From Bacillus sp. OxB-1 (GTDB taxonomy: Bacteria; Bacillota; Bacilli; Bacillales_A; Planococcaceae), in NCBI RefSeq assembly GCF_000829195.1, contig NZ_AP013294.1, forward strand, positions 3,530,619 to 3,594,618: 64,000 nt of DNA, in the 5' to 3' direction. A model generated the notes under the pieces. The model had not been told where the DNA came from, searched no databases, and saw only the letters and a program-made list of their open reading frames with translations. The first letter of the stretch is position 1; each line of letters begins with the position of its first letter. Positions 45,165 through 53,959 of the stretch are shown piece by piece. The translations under genes and the position numbers were made by a program.

Positions 45165-45503
45165 GTGAATGTGCAGTTCAAAAAAGGAGTACTGAATTTA
45201 TGCGTGCTCGTCCTTCTAGACAAGCAAGATCGATACGGGTACGAACTCGTCCAGAAAATTTCAGATCAGATTTCCATTTCGGAAGGCTCCGTTTACCCGT
45301 TGCTGCGCCGGTTAACTAAAGACGGCTATTTTACAACATATTTGCAAGAATCGAACGAAGGCCCGCCTCGTAAATATTATAAGTTGACCGACAGTGGCCG
45401 GGCTTATTTGCAGGAACAGCTGGATGAATGGCGCAGTTTCACGGAAGGCGTTAATAATTTGATCGAGGAGAGTGTCCGGAATGACATAGACTCCTCAGAT
45501 TAG
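45165..45503 (+). CDS. PadR-family transcriptional regulator
   Basis: 112 residues starting at GTG 45165 after AAAGGAGCG. The winged helix shows [39 protein letters not shown] and [13 protein letters not shown], classic for PadR. It probably represses its own operon, which continues with DUF1700 and DUF4097 genes. This trio is common in Bacillales and linked to envelope stress sensing. Confidence 0.92.
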   Translation: MNVQFKKGVLNLCVLVLLDKQDRYGYELVQKISDQISISEGSVYPLLRRLTKDGYFTTYLQESNEGPPRKYYKLTDSGRAYLQEQLDEWRSFTEGVNNLIEESVRNDIDSSD

Positions 45504-45572
45504 AAACCCATCTATAGGCCTGGAGTTTTAATTTCCAAGACATTAAAAAACGGGAGACACAGGGGTGGAAAG

Positions 45573-46136
45573 ATGAAAAAGAATGAATTTTTGCAAGAGC
45601 TGAAGCGCTTGATTCAAAAAATTCCCGAACATGACCAAGCCGAAATCCTACAGGACTTGGAGGAGTATTTTACGGATGGAATGTTGGACGGTAAAACCGA
45701 AGAGGCCATTACAACGGCGCTCGGTTCCCCGAAAGCATTGGCGAGGGACCTACTGGCAGCGCATCATCTGGAAAAAGCGGAGACGACGATTTCGTCCGGC
45801 AATGTTTTCCGGGCTATGTGGGCGGTATTGGGGTTAGGATTTTTTAATCTGATCTTCGTGCTGGGGCCTTTTGTCGGTTTGGTCGGGGTATTGATTGGCG
45901 GATGGGCGGCCAGTGCCGGTTTTATCGCCGCGCCGCTTCTCGTGCTCGTCAATTATTTCCTTTATCCGGATACCTTTGAATGGTTTGACGTGTTTGCCTC
46001 CTCCGCTTTTTGCGGGTTGGGTCTTTTCGGGGCGATGGGCATGTATACCGTAACAAAATTTTTGCAAAGTGGCTTTCTCAGCTATTTGAAATTTAATATG
46101 AGGCTCGTAAAAGGTGGTTTGCGTCATGCTGAATAG
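45573..46136 (+). CDS. DUF1700 (HAAS) family membrane protein
   Basis: 187 residues. The N-terminal HAAS signature LQELKRLIQKIPEHDQAEILQDLEEYF and ALGSPKALARDLL precede three hydrophobic segments (about 75-180). It is probably an inner-membrane partner of the following DUF4097 protein. The 3' end overlaps the start of the next gene by 11 bp. Confidence 0.87.
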   Translation: MKKNEFLQELKRLIQKIPEHDQAEILQDLEEYFTDGMLDGKTEEAITTALGSPKALARDLLAAHHLEKAETTISSGNVFRAMWAVLGLGFFNLIFVLGPFVGLVGVLIGGWAASAGFIAAPLLVLVNYFLYPDTFEWFDVFASSAFCGLGLFGAMGMYTVTKFLQSGFLSYLKFNMRLVKGGLRHAE

Positions 46137-47037
46137 GAAAGGGCTCTCCCTCGTCGCCTCGGCCCTTCTCATCGTTGGACTGGTCGGAAGCGCGTGGACA
46201 TTTGGGAAAATAGGGAATGCGGAACGGATGACCGACGTAGTGACTGTGGAAAATAACGGCTTTCGGGACATCCAAATTACCGTAGACAATGGAAGTGCGG
46301 AACTTTTGCCGACAGATGAACCGACAGCTCGCATCGAGGTTTCCGGACAACAAGGTAAATATAAACTTTCAGCGGATACGGAAGAGGACCGCCTAGTCGT
46401 CCATTTGGAAGATAAGAATAAAAAGCTTTTTAATTTTAACTTCAACTTCAAATCACCGGCTATCAAAGTGTATGTGCCCGCAAAGCGATACGACGCAATC
46501 CGAATGGAAAGCCGCAATGGAAAAATGAGGATGGATACGATCCAAGCTCATGAAATTGCAGCTGCAACAAGAAATGGTTCTGTCGATTTGACAAATATTG
46601 ATACGGAAAAACTAAAGGCAGATACAAGGAATGGACAAATTCGCGCGAATCAACTAACCGGCTCCGCCATCCAAGCCAAATCGAACAATGGGCGGATTAC
46701 GATGAAAAATAGTACAGCTGAAACGATGACACTGGAAGCAGATAATGGCAAAATCGATTTGCAACATGTCCAAGGTCAAATTACAGGCGTTGCCAAAAAC
46801 GGTCGGATTTCACTTCTCGCCCAGGAGCTAAATCATCCGATGGACTTGAAAACGAATAACGGTTCCATATCCATCCAAACGGACCGGGAACCTACGAACG
46901 CAATTATCAAAACCAATACCAGCAATGGTTCCACTACTATTTTCGGAGAGAAGAACGGAGCGGGGATTTACGGTGCCGGGGAGAATCTGATTCAACTTTC
47001 CACTAAGAATGGAAAAATCGAAGTCGGAAAACGCTGA
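46126..47037 (+). CDS. DUF4097 family adhesin-like beta-helix protein
   Basis: 303 residues: an N-terminal membrane anchor (GLSLVASALLIVGLVGSAW), then repeated short strands such as ESRNGKMRMDTIQ, ATRNGSVDLTNID, TRNGQIRANQL and NNGRITMKN, about 20 residues per turn, as in a right-handed beta-helix. B. subtilis YvlB is similar. It is exposed outside the membrane and may sense or modify the envelope. AAAGGTGG precedes ATG 46126. Confidence 0.87.
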   Translation: MLNRKGLSLVASALLIVGLVGSAWTFGKIGNAERMTDVVTVENNGFRDIQITVDNGSAELLPTDEPTARIEVSGQQGKYKLSADTEEDRLVVHLEDKNKKLFNFNFNFKSPAIKVYVPAKRYDAIRMESRNGKMRMDTIQAHEIAAATRNGSVDLTNIDTEKLKADTRNGQIRANQLTGSAIQAKSNNGRITMKNSTAETMTLEADNGKIDLQHVQGQITGVAKNGRISLLAQELNHPMDLKTNNGSISIQTDREPTNAIIKTNTSNGSTTIFGEKNGAGIYGAGENLIQLSTKNGKIEVGKR

Positions 47038-47064
47038 AAGAGGGTGCCCGCGCACCCTCTTTCA
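47034..47064. terminator. Bidirectional terminator
   Basis: GAAAGAGGGTGC and GCACCCTCTTTC form a 12-bp stem with loop CCGC between convergent genes. Confidence 0.85.
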
Positions 47065-47298
47065 GCTATTGATGGAGTTCATGATTTTCGCATCTTTCAT
47101 ATTGACGTAATTCTGTTCCCCGACCCGGCGCTTGATTTCCTCTTCGGATAGTGGAGGCGGCACCTGGTCGGCGGCAAGCTCTATCGTATCCGGTTCCACT
47201 TCCGTCCTCTCGAGCGCAGCGTTTCGCGCATCAATCGCGCGTCCATACTCTTCCATCTCTTCCCGCGACATCCGTTCGTCTTCCGGCTTTTCGAACAC
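47062..47298 (-). CDS. Small acidic protein, unknown function
   Basis: 78 residues starting at GTG 47298, eight bases after AAAGGAG. It is charged and helical (SREEMEEYGRAIDARNAAL), with PPPLSEEEIKRR near the middle and a C-terminal VNMKDAKIMNSINS. No membrane segment or known domain is seen. The ribosome binding site supports this start over the longer frame. Confidence 0.65.
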   Translation of the reverse strand: MFEKPEDERMSREEMEEYGRAIDARNAALERTEVEPDTIELAADQVPPPLSEEEIKRRVGEQNYVNMKDAKIMNSINS

Positions 47299-47428
47299 GG
47301 TCCATTCTCCTTTCCAGTTTACACAATTTTCCCTACTATACCCTAAAGCGCTCGGTTCCAAACCGATGATTTTCCCCGTTCTATGTTTGCTATACTAATC
47401 ATAAGACAATAGAGAGGGAGGTTGCTGG

Positions 47429-47887
47429 ATGGCGACAATTCTTATCGATGCGGATGCCTGTCCGGTAGTGGATGAAACCATTCGCATCGCCAAGCAGTTC
47501 GGATTCCGCTGCATGCTCATTTGCGATACGACGCATGAAATGCACCGGGATGGCGCGGAAACCATTATCGTTTCGAAGGGAGCGGATGCAGTCGACTTCG
47601 TACTAGTCAACCGTGTACAGAAAAACGATATCGTCGTAACACAGGACTATGGATTAGCGGCCATGGTCCTCGCGAAACAAGGGCATCCGATCGACCAGAA
47701 CGGCCGGCTCTATACGGAAGAAAATATGGATCAGCTGCTCTATGCACGACACACCGCACAAAAGATCCGGATGGCCGGAGGAAGGCTGCGCGGACCGAAA
47801 AAACGCTCCAAAGAAAGCAACGTGAAGTTCGAAGCAAGCATGCGGGCATTATGCCAGCGGGTTGCCGAAATCGAATCGAATACATGA
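47429..47887 (+). CDS. YaiI/YqxD family (DUF188, UPF0178) protein
   Basis: 152 residues with the family pattern ILIDADACPVVDE at the N-terminus and TQDYGLAAMVLAKQ near 70, resembling a PIN-type nuclease fold with conserved acids. GGPKKRSKESNVKFE-like RGPKKRSKESNVKF near 130 is also characteristic. The function is unknown. GGGAGG precedes the ATG. Confidence 0.9.
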   Translation: MATILIDADACPVVDETIRIAKQFGFRCMLICDTTHEMHRDGAETIIVSKGADAVDFVLVNRVQKNDIVVTQDYGLAAMVLAKQGHPIDQNGRLYTEENMDQLLYARHTAQKIRMAGGRLRGPKKRSKESNVKFEASMRALCQRVAEIESNT

Positions 47888-47914
47888 AGCGCTCGCCTGA
47901 AATCGGAGCGCATG

Positions 47915-47957
47915 ACATATGAAAAGCCTGCCACGATCGGCAGGCTTTTCATATGTC
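47915..47957. terminator. Long bidirectional terminator
   Basis: CATATGAAAAGCCTGCC and GGCAGGCTTTTCATATG, a 17-bp perfect stem with loop ACGATC. Confidence 0.92.
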
Positions 47958-47984
47958 ACTGCAGAAAATCATATACTCAACCAA

Positions 47985-48284
47985 TCATGATTCCACCTGG
48001 AAGACGAGGATGTCAGCATCTTCAATCGCCCGTAGGCTATGCTTTTCAAATGGTGCCATATGGAGGAGGTTTTCCGGGGAGACGAAGACTTCATTCCCCT
48101 CCACCTCGAATCGGACGATCCCTTTCCGAACGACGATGATCACGTCCCTTTCGGAATGATGTTCCGCGACTTCTTCGCCTGCTTTCAGTTGGATATTCAT
48201 AATGGCGGCCTGTGGCAGGGATACAACCTTTTCCAGATGCTTTGCTTTTTCAATTAATTTCGATGGCGTAGGTATCACTTCCAT
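47985..48284 (-). CDS. Small cupin-domain protein
   Basis: 99 residues forming a single cupin barrel: IQLKAGEEVAEHHSERDVIIVV is motif 1 with His-His and Glu/Asp metal-ligand candidates, and LLHMAPFEKHSLRA is motif 2. Such proteins bind a metal or a small ligand; no partner domain is present. AAGGGG precedes the ATG. It lies 22 bp downstream of the LLM oxidoreductase and may share its transcript. Confidence 0.85.
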   Translation of the reverse strand: MEVIPTPSKLIEKAKHLEKVVSLPQAAIMNIQLKAGEEVAEHHSERDVIIVVRKGIVRFEVEGNEVFVSPENLLHMAPFEKHSLRAIEDADILVFQVES

Positions 48285-48306
48285 AATGCTCGGTCCCCTT
48301 TCTTTT

Positions 48307-49308
48307 TCAATTCAGCATTTCATTTGCAATCATTTCATAGGATTTCAATTTGGCGTTAAAATCGTACGCTTTCATGACAAGCATCACTTCGTCGGCGGCG
48401 TATTCTTCCGCCAGCTGCTCTATTTGCGCACGGACCGTCTTCGGAGTGCCGATGATCATCCGCTTGCGATTTTCGAGCAAACGCAAGCGCTCATAATGAC
48501 TATATTCATAGGACAATGCTTTTTCCGGAGAAGGGGTACCTCCCGAACGCATCCCCTGCTCCGACATGATCAACGATAAATCCAAGGAAGAGATGATCCG
48601 TTCCGCCTCTTCCTCCGTTTCAGCGCAAGCGAAGAAGATGGCGACCGCCTGTTTCGGCTTTTGCAAATACGCAGACGGGACAAACTGTTGCCGATACTTG
48701 GTAGCGTATACAGGTCCCCCTTCCCCATTGATGAACTGGGCAAACATGTACGGCAAACCTTTTCCAGCCGCAAGCAGACCCGAATCTGGACTGGACCCGA
48801 GCATCCAGACAGGGGGTGCCGATTCCGTCACCGGGGTCGCCTTCAAGCCGAAATACGGATGATCCTCGGGCATCGTGTCATGCAGATACATAAGCAGATC
48901 ATCCACCTGATCGGGAAATTGATGGACATTTCGGTATTCTCCATTATTCAACGCATACGTCGCACGCGGCATGCCACCTGGGGCACGGCCGACGCCGGCA
49001 TCGATCCGGCCGGGAAACAGCGCTTCCAGCAGGCGAAAATTTTCCGCCACCTTATAGGCCGAGTAATGGGGCAGCATGACACCGCCCGAGCCGATGCGGA
49101 TGGATGACGTCACGGAAGCCAGATGGGATATCAGGATTTCCGGAGAGGAACCGGCAAGTGTCGCCGTGTCATGATGTTCGGAAACCCAGAAACGTTCATA
49201 CCCCCATTGTTCAGCCCGCTGCGCAAGTTCCGCCGTCTGTTGCAGGGCGGTCCGGGCGTCGCTCCCTTCGGAAATCGGCGACTGATCCAAGATACTTAAT
49301 TTGACCAC
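48307..49308 (-). CDS. LLM-class flavin-dependent oxidoreductase
   Basis: 333 residues of the bacterial luciferase-like fold (MsnO8/YceB type). WVSEHHDTATLAGSSPEI near 45, SGGVMLPHYSA near 80 and GVGRAPGG near 108 contact flavin. It probably uses FMN to oxygenate a small substrate; which one is unknown. GTG 49308 follows AAGGGG; the longer frame upstream has no matching ribosome binding site. Confidence 0.85.
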   Translation of the reverse strand: MVKLSILDQSPISEGSDARTALQQTAELAQRAEQWGYERFWVSEHHDTATLAGSSPEILISHLASVTSSIRIGSGGVMLPHYSAYKVAENFRLLEALFPGRIDAGVGRAPGGMPRATYALNNGEYRNVHQFPDQVDDLLMYLHDTMPEDHPYFGLKATPVTESAPPVWMLGSSPDSGLLAAGKGLPYMFAQFINGEGGPVYATKYRQQFVPSAYLQKPKQAVAIFFACAETEEEAERIISSLDLSLIMSEQGMRSGGTPSPEKALSYEYSHYERLRLLENRKRMIIGTPKTVRAQIEQLAEEYAADEVMLVMKAYDFNAKLKSYEMIANEMLN

Positions 49309-49537
49309 TATCAGAATCCCCTTCCGTCGTCCCCATTCCATGCCAAGGCAGAGACGCAAAAGGGACGCAGTGTAACTTATCATAGTTGTACATCCAATCT
49401 TACCTTCATCTCGATAATTATGAAAGTGAGATACTTTTCAAATCAATTGCAAGCACAGCAGAATTGCCCTATGTTTAGTCAATCTGGTCCTGGGAAATAG
49501 CAATACTATCAAGTTAGCGGGAGGTTGGTGGGGTCTG

Positions 49538-50617
49538 ATGCCTAAGATACTCTCAATCAGTACGATACAACCCCGATATGAGGTGACACAGGACGAGGCT
49601 GTCGAATTGACACGCTCTTTGTTCAGCAAACGATTCAAAGATATCAATCGTCTGTTGACCGTCTTCCAGAATGGGGATATCGAGAAGCGGCATGTCTGCA
49701 TGCCATTGGATTGGTATGGAGAAACGCATGATTTCGAAGAACGGAATGATTTATATATCGAGCATGCCTTGGAATACGGAGTTCAAGCCGTGAAGGATTG
49801 CTTACAGGGGGACGGATGGCTCGAAGAACCGCTTTTCCCCGATGCAGTGGATGCCATCTTTTTCATTTCCAGCAGCGGGATTGCCACGCCGAGCATCGAT
49901 GCACGTATTATGAATCAACTCCCTTTCCGAGACGATACGAAACGCATTCCGATCTGGGGACTCGGTTGTGCGGGAGGTGCTGCCGGCTTGAGCCGGGCGT
50001 ATGAATATTGTCTCGCCTTCCCGGAAGCCAACGTACTTGTTCTGTCCATTGAATTATGCAGTTTGTCGTTTCAGAAAGACGATTACTCCAAAAGTAATCT
50101 GGTAGGCGTTTCTTTATTTTCCGATGGAGTCGCCTGTGCACTTGTGTCCGGCGACCGCTCCCCGGTACGCGCCTTGAAACCAATGCCGGCCATACTGACG
50201 ACCACCTCCAAGCTTATGCCAGATTCCGAGGAGGTCATGGGATGGGATGTAAAAAACAACGGACTTCATGTCATTTTCTCGAAAAGCATCCCGAGCATCA
50301 TTACGAAATGGCTCGGTCCATTCGTCCATGAGTTTCTCGAAAATGAAGGTTTGACGAAAGAAGAGATTACCCATTTTGTCGCTCATCCCGGAGGTAAAAA
50401 GGTGTTGCAGGCGTATGAAGAGGCGTTAGGGTTTGACCCGACCATGACAAATGTATCGAGGGAGATATTGCGGGAGAACGGCAATATGTCCTCCCCGACC
50501 ATCCTTTATGTATTGGAGCGGTTCATGCAGCAAGGGCCTGCTGCGGGCGAATACGGGGTACTCGCAGCACTGGGTCCTGGCTTCTGCGGGGAATTACTAT
50601 TAGCGAAATGGGAATGA
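49538..50617 (+). CDS. bpsA: Type III polyketide synthase (alkylpyrone synthase)
   Basis: 359 residues, chalcone-synthase family. The catalytic triad is Cys144 (GLGCAGG), His in AHPGGKK near 285 and Asn in NGNMSSPT near 320. The B. subtilis homologue BpsA makes alkylpyrones from long-chain acyl-CoA and malonyl-CoA. GGGAGGTTGG precedes ATG 49538, and the partner methyltransferase gene follows immediately. Confidence 0.92.
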   Translation: MPKILSISTIQPRYEVTQDEAVELTRSLFSKRFKDINRLLTVFQNGDIEKRHVCMPLDWYGETHDFEERNDLYIEHALEYGVQAVKDCLQGDGWLEEPLFPDAVDAIFFISSSGIATPSIDARIMNQLPFRDDTKRIPIWGLGCAGGAAGLSRAYEYCLAFPEANVLVLSIELCSLSFQKDDYSKSNLVGVSLFSDGVACALVSGDRSPVRALKPMPAILTTTSKLMPDSEEVMGWDVKNNGLHVIFSKSIPSIITKWLGPFVHEFLENEGLTKEEITHFVAHPGGKKVLQAYEEALGFDPTMTNVSREILRENGNMSSPTILYVLERFMQQGPAAGEYGVLAALGPGFCGELLLAKWE

Positions 50618-50627
50618 GGTGAAGGGG

Positions 50628-51176
50628 ATGCTGTTTTTTACTGTCATCATTTCAATCGTCATAATCCAGCGGTTGGTCGAGTTGGCCATTGCCAAGCGCA
50701 ATGAAAAATGGATGCGGCGCCAAGGGGCTTTCGAGGCTGGCGCTGAGCATTATCCGGTCATGATCATGATGCACGCCGCCTTTTTTGTTTCACTCATCAT
50801 GGAAGTAGCCATGCTCGATCGCCCGCTCTCCCCTTTCTGGCATTTCCTGCTGCCGATCTTTTTGCTGGCCCAATTGATGCGGGTTTGGTGCCTGTCTTCC
50901 CTCGGCAAGTATTGGAATACGAAAATACTCGTTGTGCCCGGAGCGGATGTTGTGCGGAAAGGTCCCTACAAATGGCTACGCCACCCGAATTATGTCGTCG
51001 TATCCATAGAAATTCTAGTCCTTCCCTTATTATTCAGTGCCTACTTCACAGCGCTCGTCTATTCCCTGCTCAATATTTGGATGTTATCCGTCCGGATTCC
51101 CGCAGAAGAAAAAGCATTGCGGGGAGCAACCGATTATGAAGAACGGTTTTCATTGAAAGATCATCCGGTCAAATGA
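50628..51176 (+). CDS. bpsB: Alkylpyrone O-methyltransferase (isoprenylcysteine methyltransferase fold)
   Basis: 182 residues, a membrane protein of the ICMT family with four to five hydrophobic segments and the conserved GPYKWLRHPNYVVV near 115 that binds SAM. In B. subtilis the YpbQ/BpsB partner methylates alkylpyrones. ATG 50628 is preferred because GAGGTGAAGGGG lies in front; a GTG start at 50619 is possible. It is 10 bp after bpsA and ends the operon. Confidence 0.88.
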   Translation: MLFFTVIISIVIIQRLVELAIAKRNEKWMRRQGAFEAGAEHYPVMIMMHAAFFVSLIMEVAMLDRPLSPFWHFLLPIFLLAQLMRVWCLSSLGKYWNTKILVVPGADVVRKGPYKWLRHPNYVVVSIEILVLPLLFSAYFTALVYSLLNIWMLSVRIPAEEKALRGATDYEERFSLKDHPVK

Positions 51177-51210
51177 AAGAAGCTTCCCCGGCGCGAGGGA
51201 AGCTTCTTTC
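51175..51210. terminator. Bidirectional terminator between bpsB and nhaC
   Basis: GAAAGAAGCTTCCC and GGGAAGCTTCTTTC form a 14-bp stem with an eight-base loop. Confidence 0.9.
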
Positions 51211-52588
51211 ATTTATCGTACGTCAATGTCTTGCCCATCAATCCGAACAGGACTGTCAGGACGGGAGACAACAGGCAGAAGACGGCGAACGGGAAGTAGG
51301 CAACGGTCGCCACCCCAAGCACTTTCGTGATGAAGATCCCGCAAACGCTCCAGGGGACCAATGGGTTGACCACCGTGCCGGCGTCCTCCATCACCCGGCT
51401 TAAATTCTTGCTTTTCAATCCGATTTTCTCATACTGGGGCCGGAAAGCTTGGCCCGTCAATAAAATGGATAAGTACTGCTCGCCGATCAGCACATTGATG
51501 CCGATTGCGGTCAGTGCTGAAGAGACAATGACCGAACCCGCCCTTTTCAAAACGCCTGCAAGCTTATCAAGTAAACATTGGACGATGCCAAGCGTAAACA
51601 ATAGCCCGCCCATGCTCAACGCAAGCAGCACGAGCGCGACGGTGAACATCATGCTTTCCATCCCGCCCCGGGTAAGCAAGGCGTCGATGTCTTGGATTCC
51701 CGTCTTGGAAACATATCCTCCGAATAAAATGCCGAACAAGTCCGCCATGCCGTTAGATCGGTGGATGAACGACAAAAGAATGGCCGAAAGAGAGCTGGCC
51801 GCCAGCGTCAACAAAGCCGGTATTTTGCCGATCGTCATCACAAAAAGGACGATAAGCGGGATGAAGGCGTACCAATGAACGAGACCTGTATCCAATAAAC
51901 CCGCCTGGAAAGCATCAATTTTCCCAAAGTCCACCCCTTCCATCCGGGGGGACAGTATACCGAAGAAAATCAATGAAATGAAAAACGCAGGAATCGTCGT
52001 CCATCCCATATTCCGGATATGTTCAAACAGATCGACCCCCACTATCGAAGAGGCTAGATTCGTCGTATCCGAGAGAGGCGACATTTTATCACCAAAAAAT
52101 GCACCGGACACGATAGCACCCGCCACCATTGGCAAAGAGAGGTCCATGACATCCGCCATGCTGATGAAAGCGACCCCCACAGTAGCGACTGTCGTAAGGG
52201 AACTGCCGATGGATACACCGACAATCGATGTCACAACGAAGACGATCGCAAAGAAAAAAGCGGGGGTGATCAATTGAAAGCCTAGGTAGATCAAAGTCGG
52301 AATCGTACCGCTTATCATCCAACTGCTGATCAGAATGCCGATGAAGAAGAACAGGAAGACCGCCCCCATCCCGGCACTTGCTCCATCCACCAGCCCTTTC
52401 TCCAGCTGCGCAAAAGGCAATTTTTTAAGAAGACCATACGCGATTAATAAAAGAATGGCGAAAAAAATGGGGATATGCGGTACGGCGTCAAATACGATGA
52501 TACTGACACTGATCATAGCAATGACAAGGCCGGTGAGCAGCAACGCTTCCCAAAAGGCTGGGCGCAAGACTGATTTTATTTGAAACAT
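51209..52588 (-). CDS. nhaC: Na+/H+ antiporter NhaC
   Basis: 459 residues with about 11-12 membrane helices. FFGDKMSPLSDTTNLA near residue 165 is the NhaC/arginine-ornithine antiporter signature, and SGAFFGDK carries the conserved Asp. It should exchange cytosolic Na+ for H+. AGGAGG precedes the ATG. The 5' side holds a structured leader and a terminator hairpin, implying control of transcription through the leader. Confidence 0.9.
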   Translation of the reverse strand: MFQIKSVLRPAFWEALLLTGLVIAMISVSIIVFDAVPHIPIFFAILLLIAYGLLKKLPFAQLEKGLVDGASAGMGAVFLFFFIGILISSWMISGTIPTLIYLGFQLITPAFFFAIVFVVTSIVGVSIGSSLTTVATVGVAFISMADVMDLSLPMVAGAIVSGAFFGDKMSPLSDTTNLASSIVGVDLFEHIRNMGWTTIPAFFISLIFFGILSPRMEGVDFGKIDAFQAGLLDTGLVHWYAFIPLIVLFVMTIGKIPALLTLAASSLSAILLSFIHRSNGMADLFGILFGGYVSKTGIQDIDALLTRGGMESMMFTVALVLLALSMGGLLFTLGIVQCLLDKLAGVLKRAGSVIVSSALTAIGINVLIGEQYLSILLTGQAFRPQYEKIGLKSKNLSRVMEDAGTVVNPLVPWSVCGIFITKVLGVATVAYFPFAVFCLLSPVLTVLFGLMGKTLTYDK

Positions 52589-52615
52589 GACGATCCTCCT
52601 GATATGCGTAAATAA

Positions 52616-52787
52616 TGAAAAAAATAAAAAACTTTTTCAACCCCGTGTCAGGGATGAAAAAGTCTTTTGCAACGAGCGGATGGGACGGACTTTCAAACAC
52701 GCCCTGGCGTTAGAATGTATATACAATCCCCCATCTTTCATCCGGGATAGCCGAATATCTTTTAGCATATCCGTTGCAGAGGGGATT
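52616..52787 (-). promoter_or_regulatory. Structured 5' leader with intrinsic terminator before nhaC (candidate riboswitch)
   Basis: In minus-strand sense, AATCCCC (52787-52781) pairs with GGGGATT (52731-52725), enclosing a GGATA...TATCC sub-hairpin. Further on ACTTTTTCA (52663-52655) pairs with TGAAAAAGT (52639-52631) around CCC/GGG, followed by T-rich sequence down to 52616. This is aptamer-like structure followed by a terminator just 28 bases before nhaC. I could not confirm any known Na+ or Li+ riboswitch consensus by eye. Confidence 0.5.
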
Positions 52788-52869
52788 CAATCCATCATAG
52801 AAATATTCAACTTCCCTAGTGTACCATAGACCAATGCGTCATAGTAAGTACATCCAACGAAAAAGCCGC

Positions 52870-53574
52870 TTATTCACACGCATAACCGTCCCGATCGCCG
52901 TCCATTTTTTCCGAATAGGCCGGGTGCCCTTTCTTCACGCCGTTCGGATATTTCGTTCGTAATTCCGTACAGTTCTTGAAAACTTCCACAGTTCCCGAGA
53001 TTGGACTCTGTTCCGCGTCTTCTTTATCATACGCGTCGCTGTCGAACCCCCGATCTGTCGCATAATCCTCGATGGACCAGATGCCGAGCCCTTTCTTCTT
53101 GGCGGCGTCCTGCTTCTTTTCATACGGATCCAAGTGGCGCGTATTCGGCGGATACACATAGGCCACTCGCGCCAATCCCTCTTCCAATAGCTTTTCCTGG
53201 ACGCTCTCCCCGTCGACATACACATAAGCAAGCAGTCGGCCATATTTATCTATTTGTTCACCGATATCAAATTCAATTTCAAGTGTTCCGCTGTTTATCA
53301 GCTCTTGGTTTCGTGCTTTGGCTTCATCGCCAAATGGCTGCTTTCCGAGCCGCGGGTGATTGGTTTCAGGGGTGTCGATGAGCAAATAGCGGACATTCTG
53401 CTCTTTCCCCTCGTATATGATCTTGATCGTATCACCGTCTATTACCTTCACCAGCTCTACCGGGATCAGCCCTTCTCGCGTGGGAGACTGTTCCCCATTA
53501 CCGAACGTGTCATATAAGAAGACGGACACCAACCCAAGAAAAATAGCCCCTAGGCCCATTTGCAATTTTTTCAT
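52870..53574 (-). CDS. Secreted or anchored thermonuclease-like protein with Excalibur domain
   Basis: 234 residues. An N-terminal hydrophobic segment (LGAIFLGLVSVFLYD) acts as signal or anchor. The SNase domain (about 38-165) has VIDGDTIKI, RYLLIDTPE and KYGRLLAYVYVDG with catalytic Arg and Glu residues. The C-terminus (about 195-234) is an Excalibur calcium-binding motif ending DGDRDGYACE. It would cut DNA or RNA outside the cell. ATG 53574 is taken; a TTG one codon earlier is equivalent. Confidence 0.9.
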   Translation of the reverse strand: MKKLQMGLGAIFLGLVSVFLYDTFGNGEQSPTREGLIPVELVKVIDGDTIKIIYEGKEQNVRYLLIDTPETNHPRLGKQPFGDEAKARNQELINSGTLEIEFDIGEQIDKYGRLLAYVYVDGESVQEKLLEEGLARVAYVYPPNTRHLDPYEKKQDAAKKKGLGIWSIEDYATDRGFDSDAYDKEDAEQSPISGTVEVFKNCTELRTKYPNGVKKGHPAYSEKMDGDRDGYACE

Positions 53575-53696
53575 CAAAAGAAGCTCTTCCTTTCCTATTC
53601 AACTAGTGCCATCCAATGTTACCAGTTTCACAGAATCAGTTCAAATGGGGGAAATCAAGAGTGGCGGGGCATGGTTTGGAAATGGAGATTGGCCTG

Positions 53697-53820
53697 AACT
53701 GCAAGGGCCCTTCGAAACTCTCATGGCAATCTGACGAACTATAAGGGCAAATCCGGGAACTGTCAGGGCTCCGGAAAAAACTGTAAGGACTATCCCCGGA
53801 ATAAAAACGGCAAACCCTCT
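53697..53820. repeat. Tandem array, about 6 diverged units of 21 bp
   Basis: AACTGCAAGGG, AACTATAAGGG, AACTGTCAGGG and AACTGTAAGGA start at 53697, 53737, 53758 and 53779. One diverged 19-bp unit lies after the first and a further AATAAAAACGG unit starts at 53800. It lies in the 53575-53959 gap before the phosphatase promoter; no gene is seen there. Confidence 0.75.
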
Positions 53821-53865
53821 AACTCAGTTAAAATAAAGTAGACAAAACTCACATCTCTATTATTT

Positions 53866-53882
53866 TTTACAATTTATTTACC
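53866..53882 (+). promoter_or_regulatory. PhoP box before the alkaline phosphatase gene
   Basis: TTTACA (53866-53871), five bases and TTTACC (53877-53882) match the 11-bp spaced TT(A/C/T)ACA direct repeats bound by PhoP in Bacillus. They lie about 80 bp before the start codon. Confidence 0.6.
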
Positions 53883-53959
53883 TAGGATCCATAAAGGATT
53901 AATAAACTCCCTCTATGATAGCTAATGAGTTACCTACTTTCATTGAGGGGGATGGCAAC

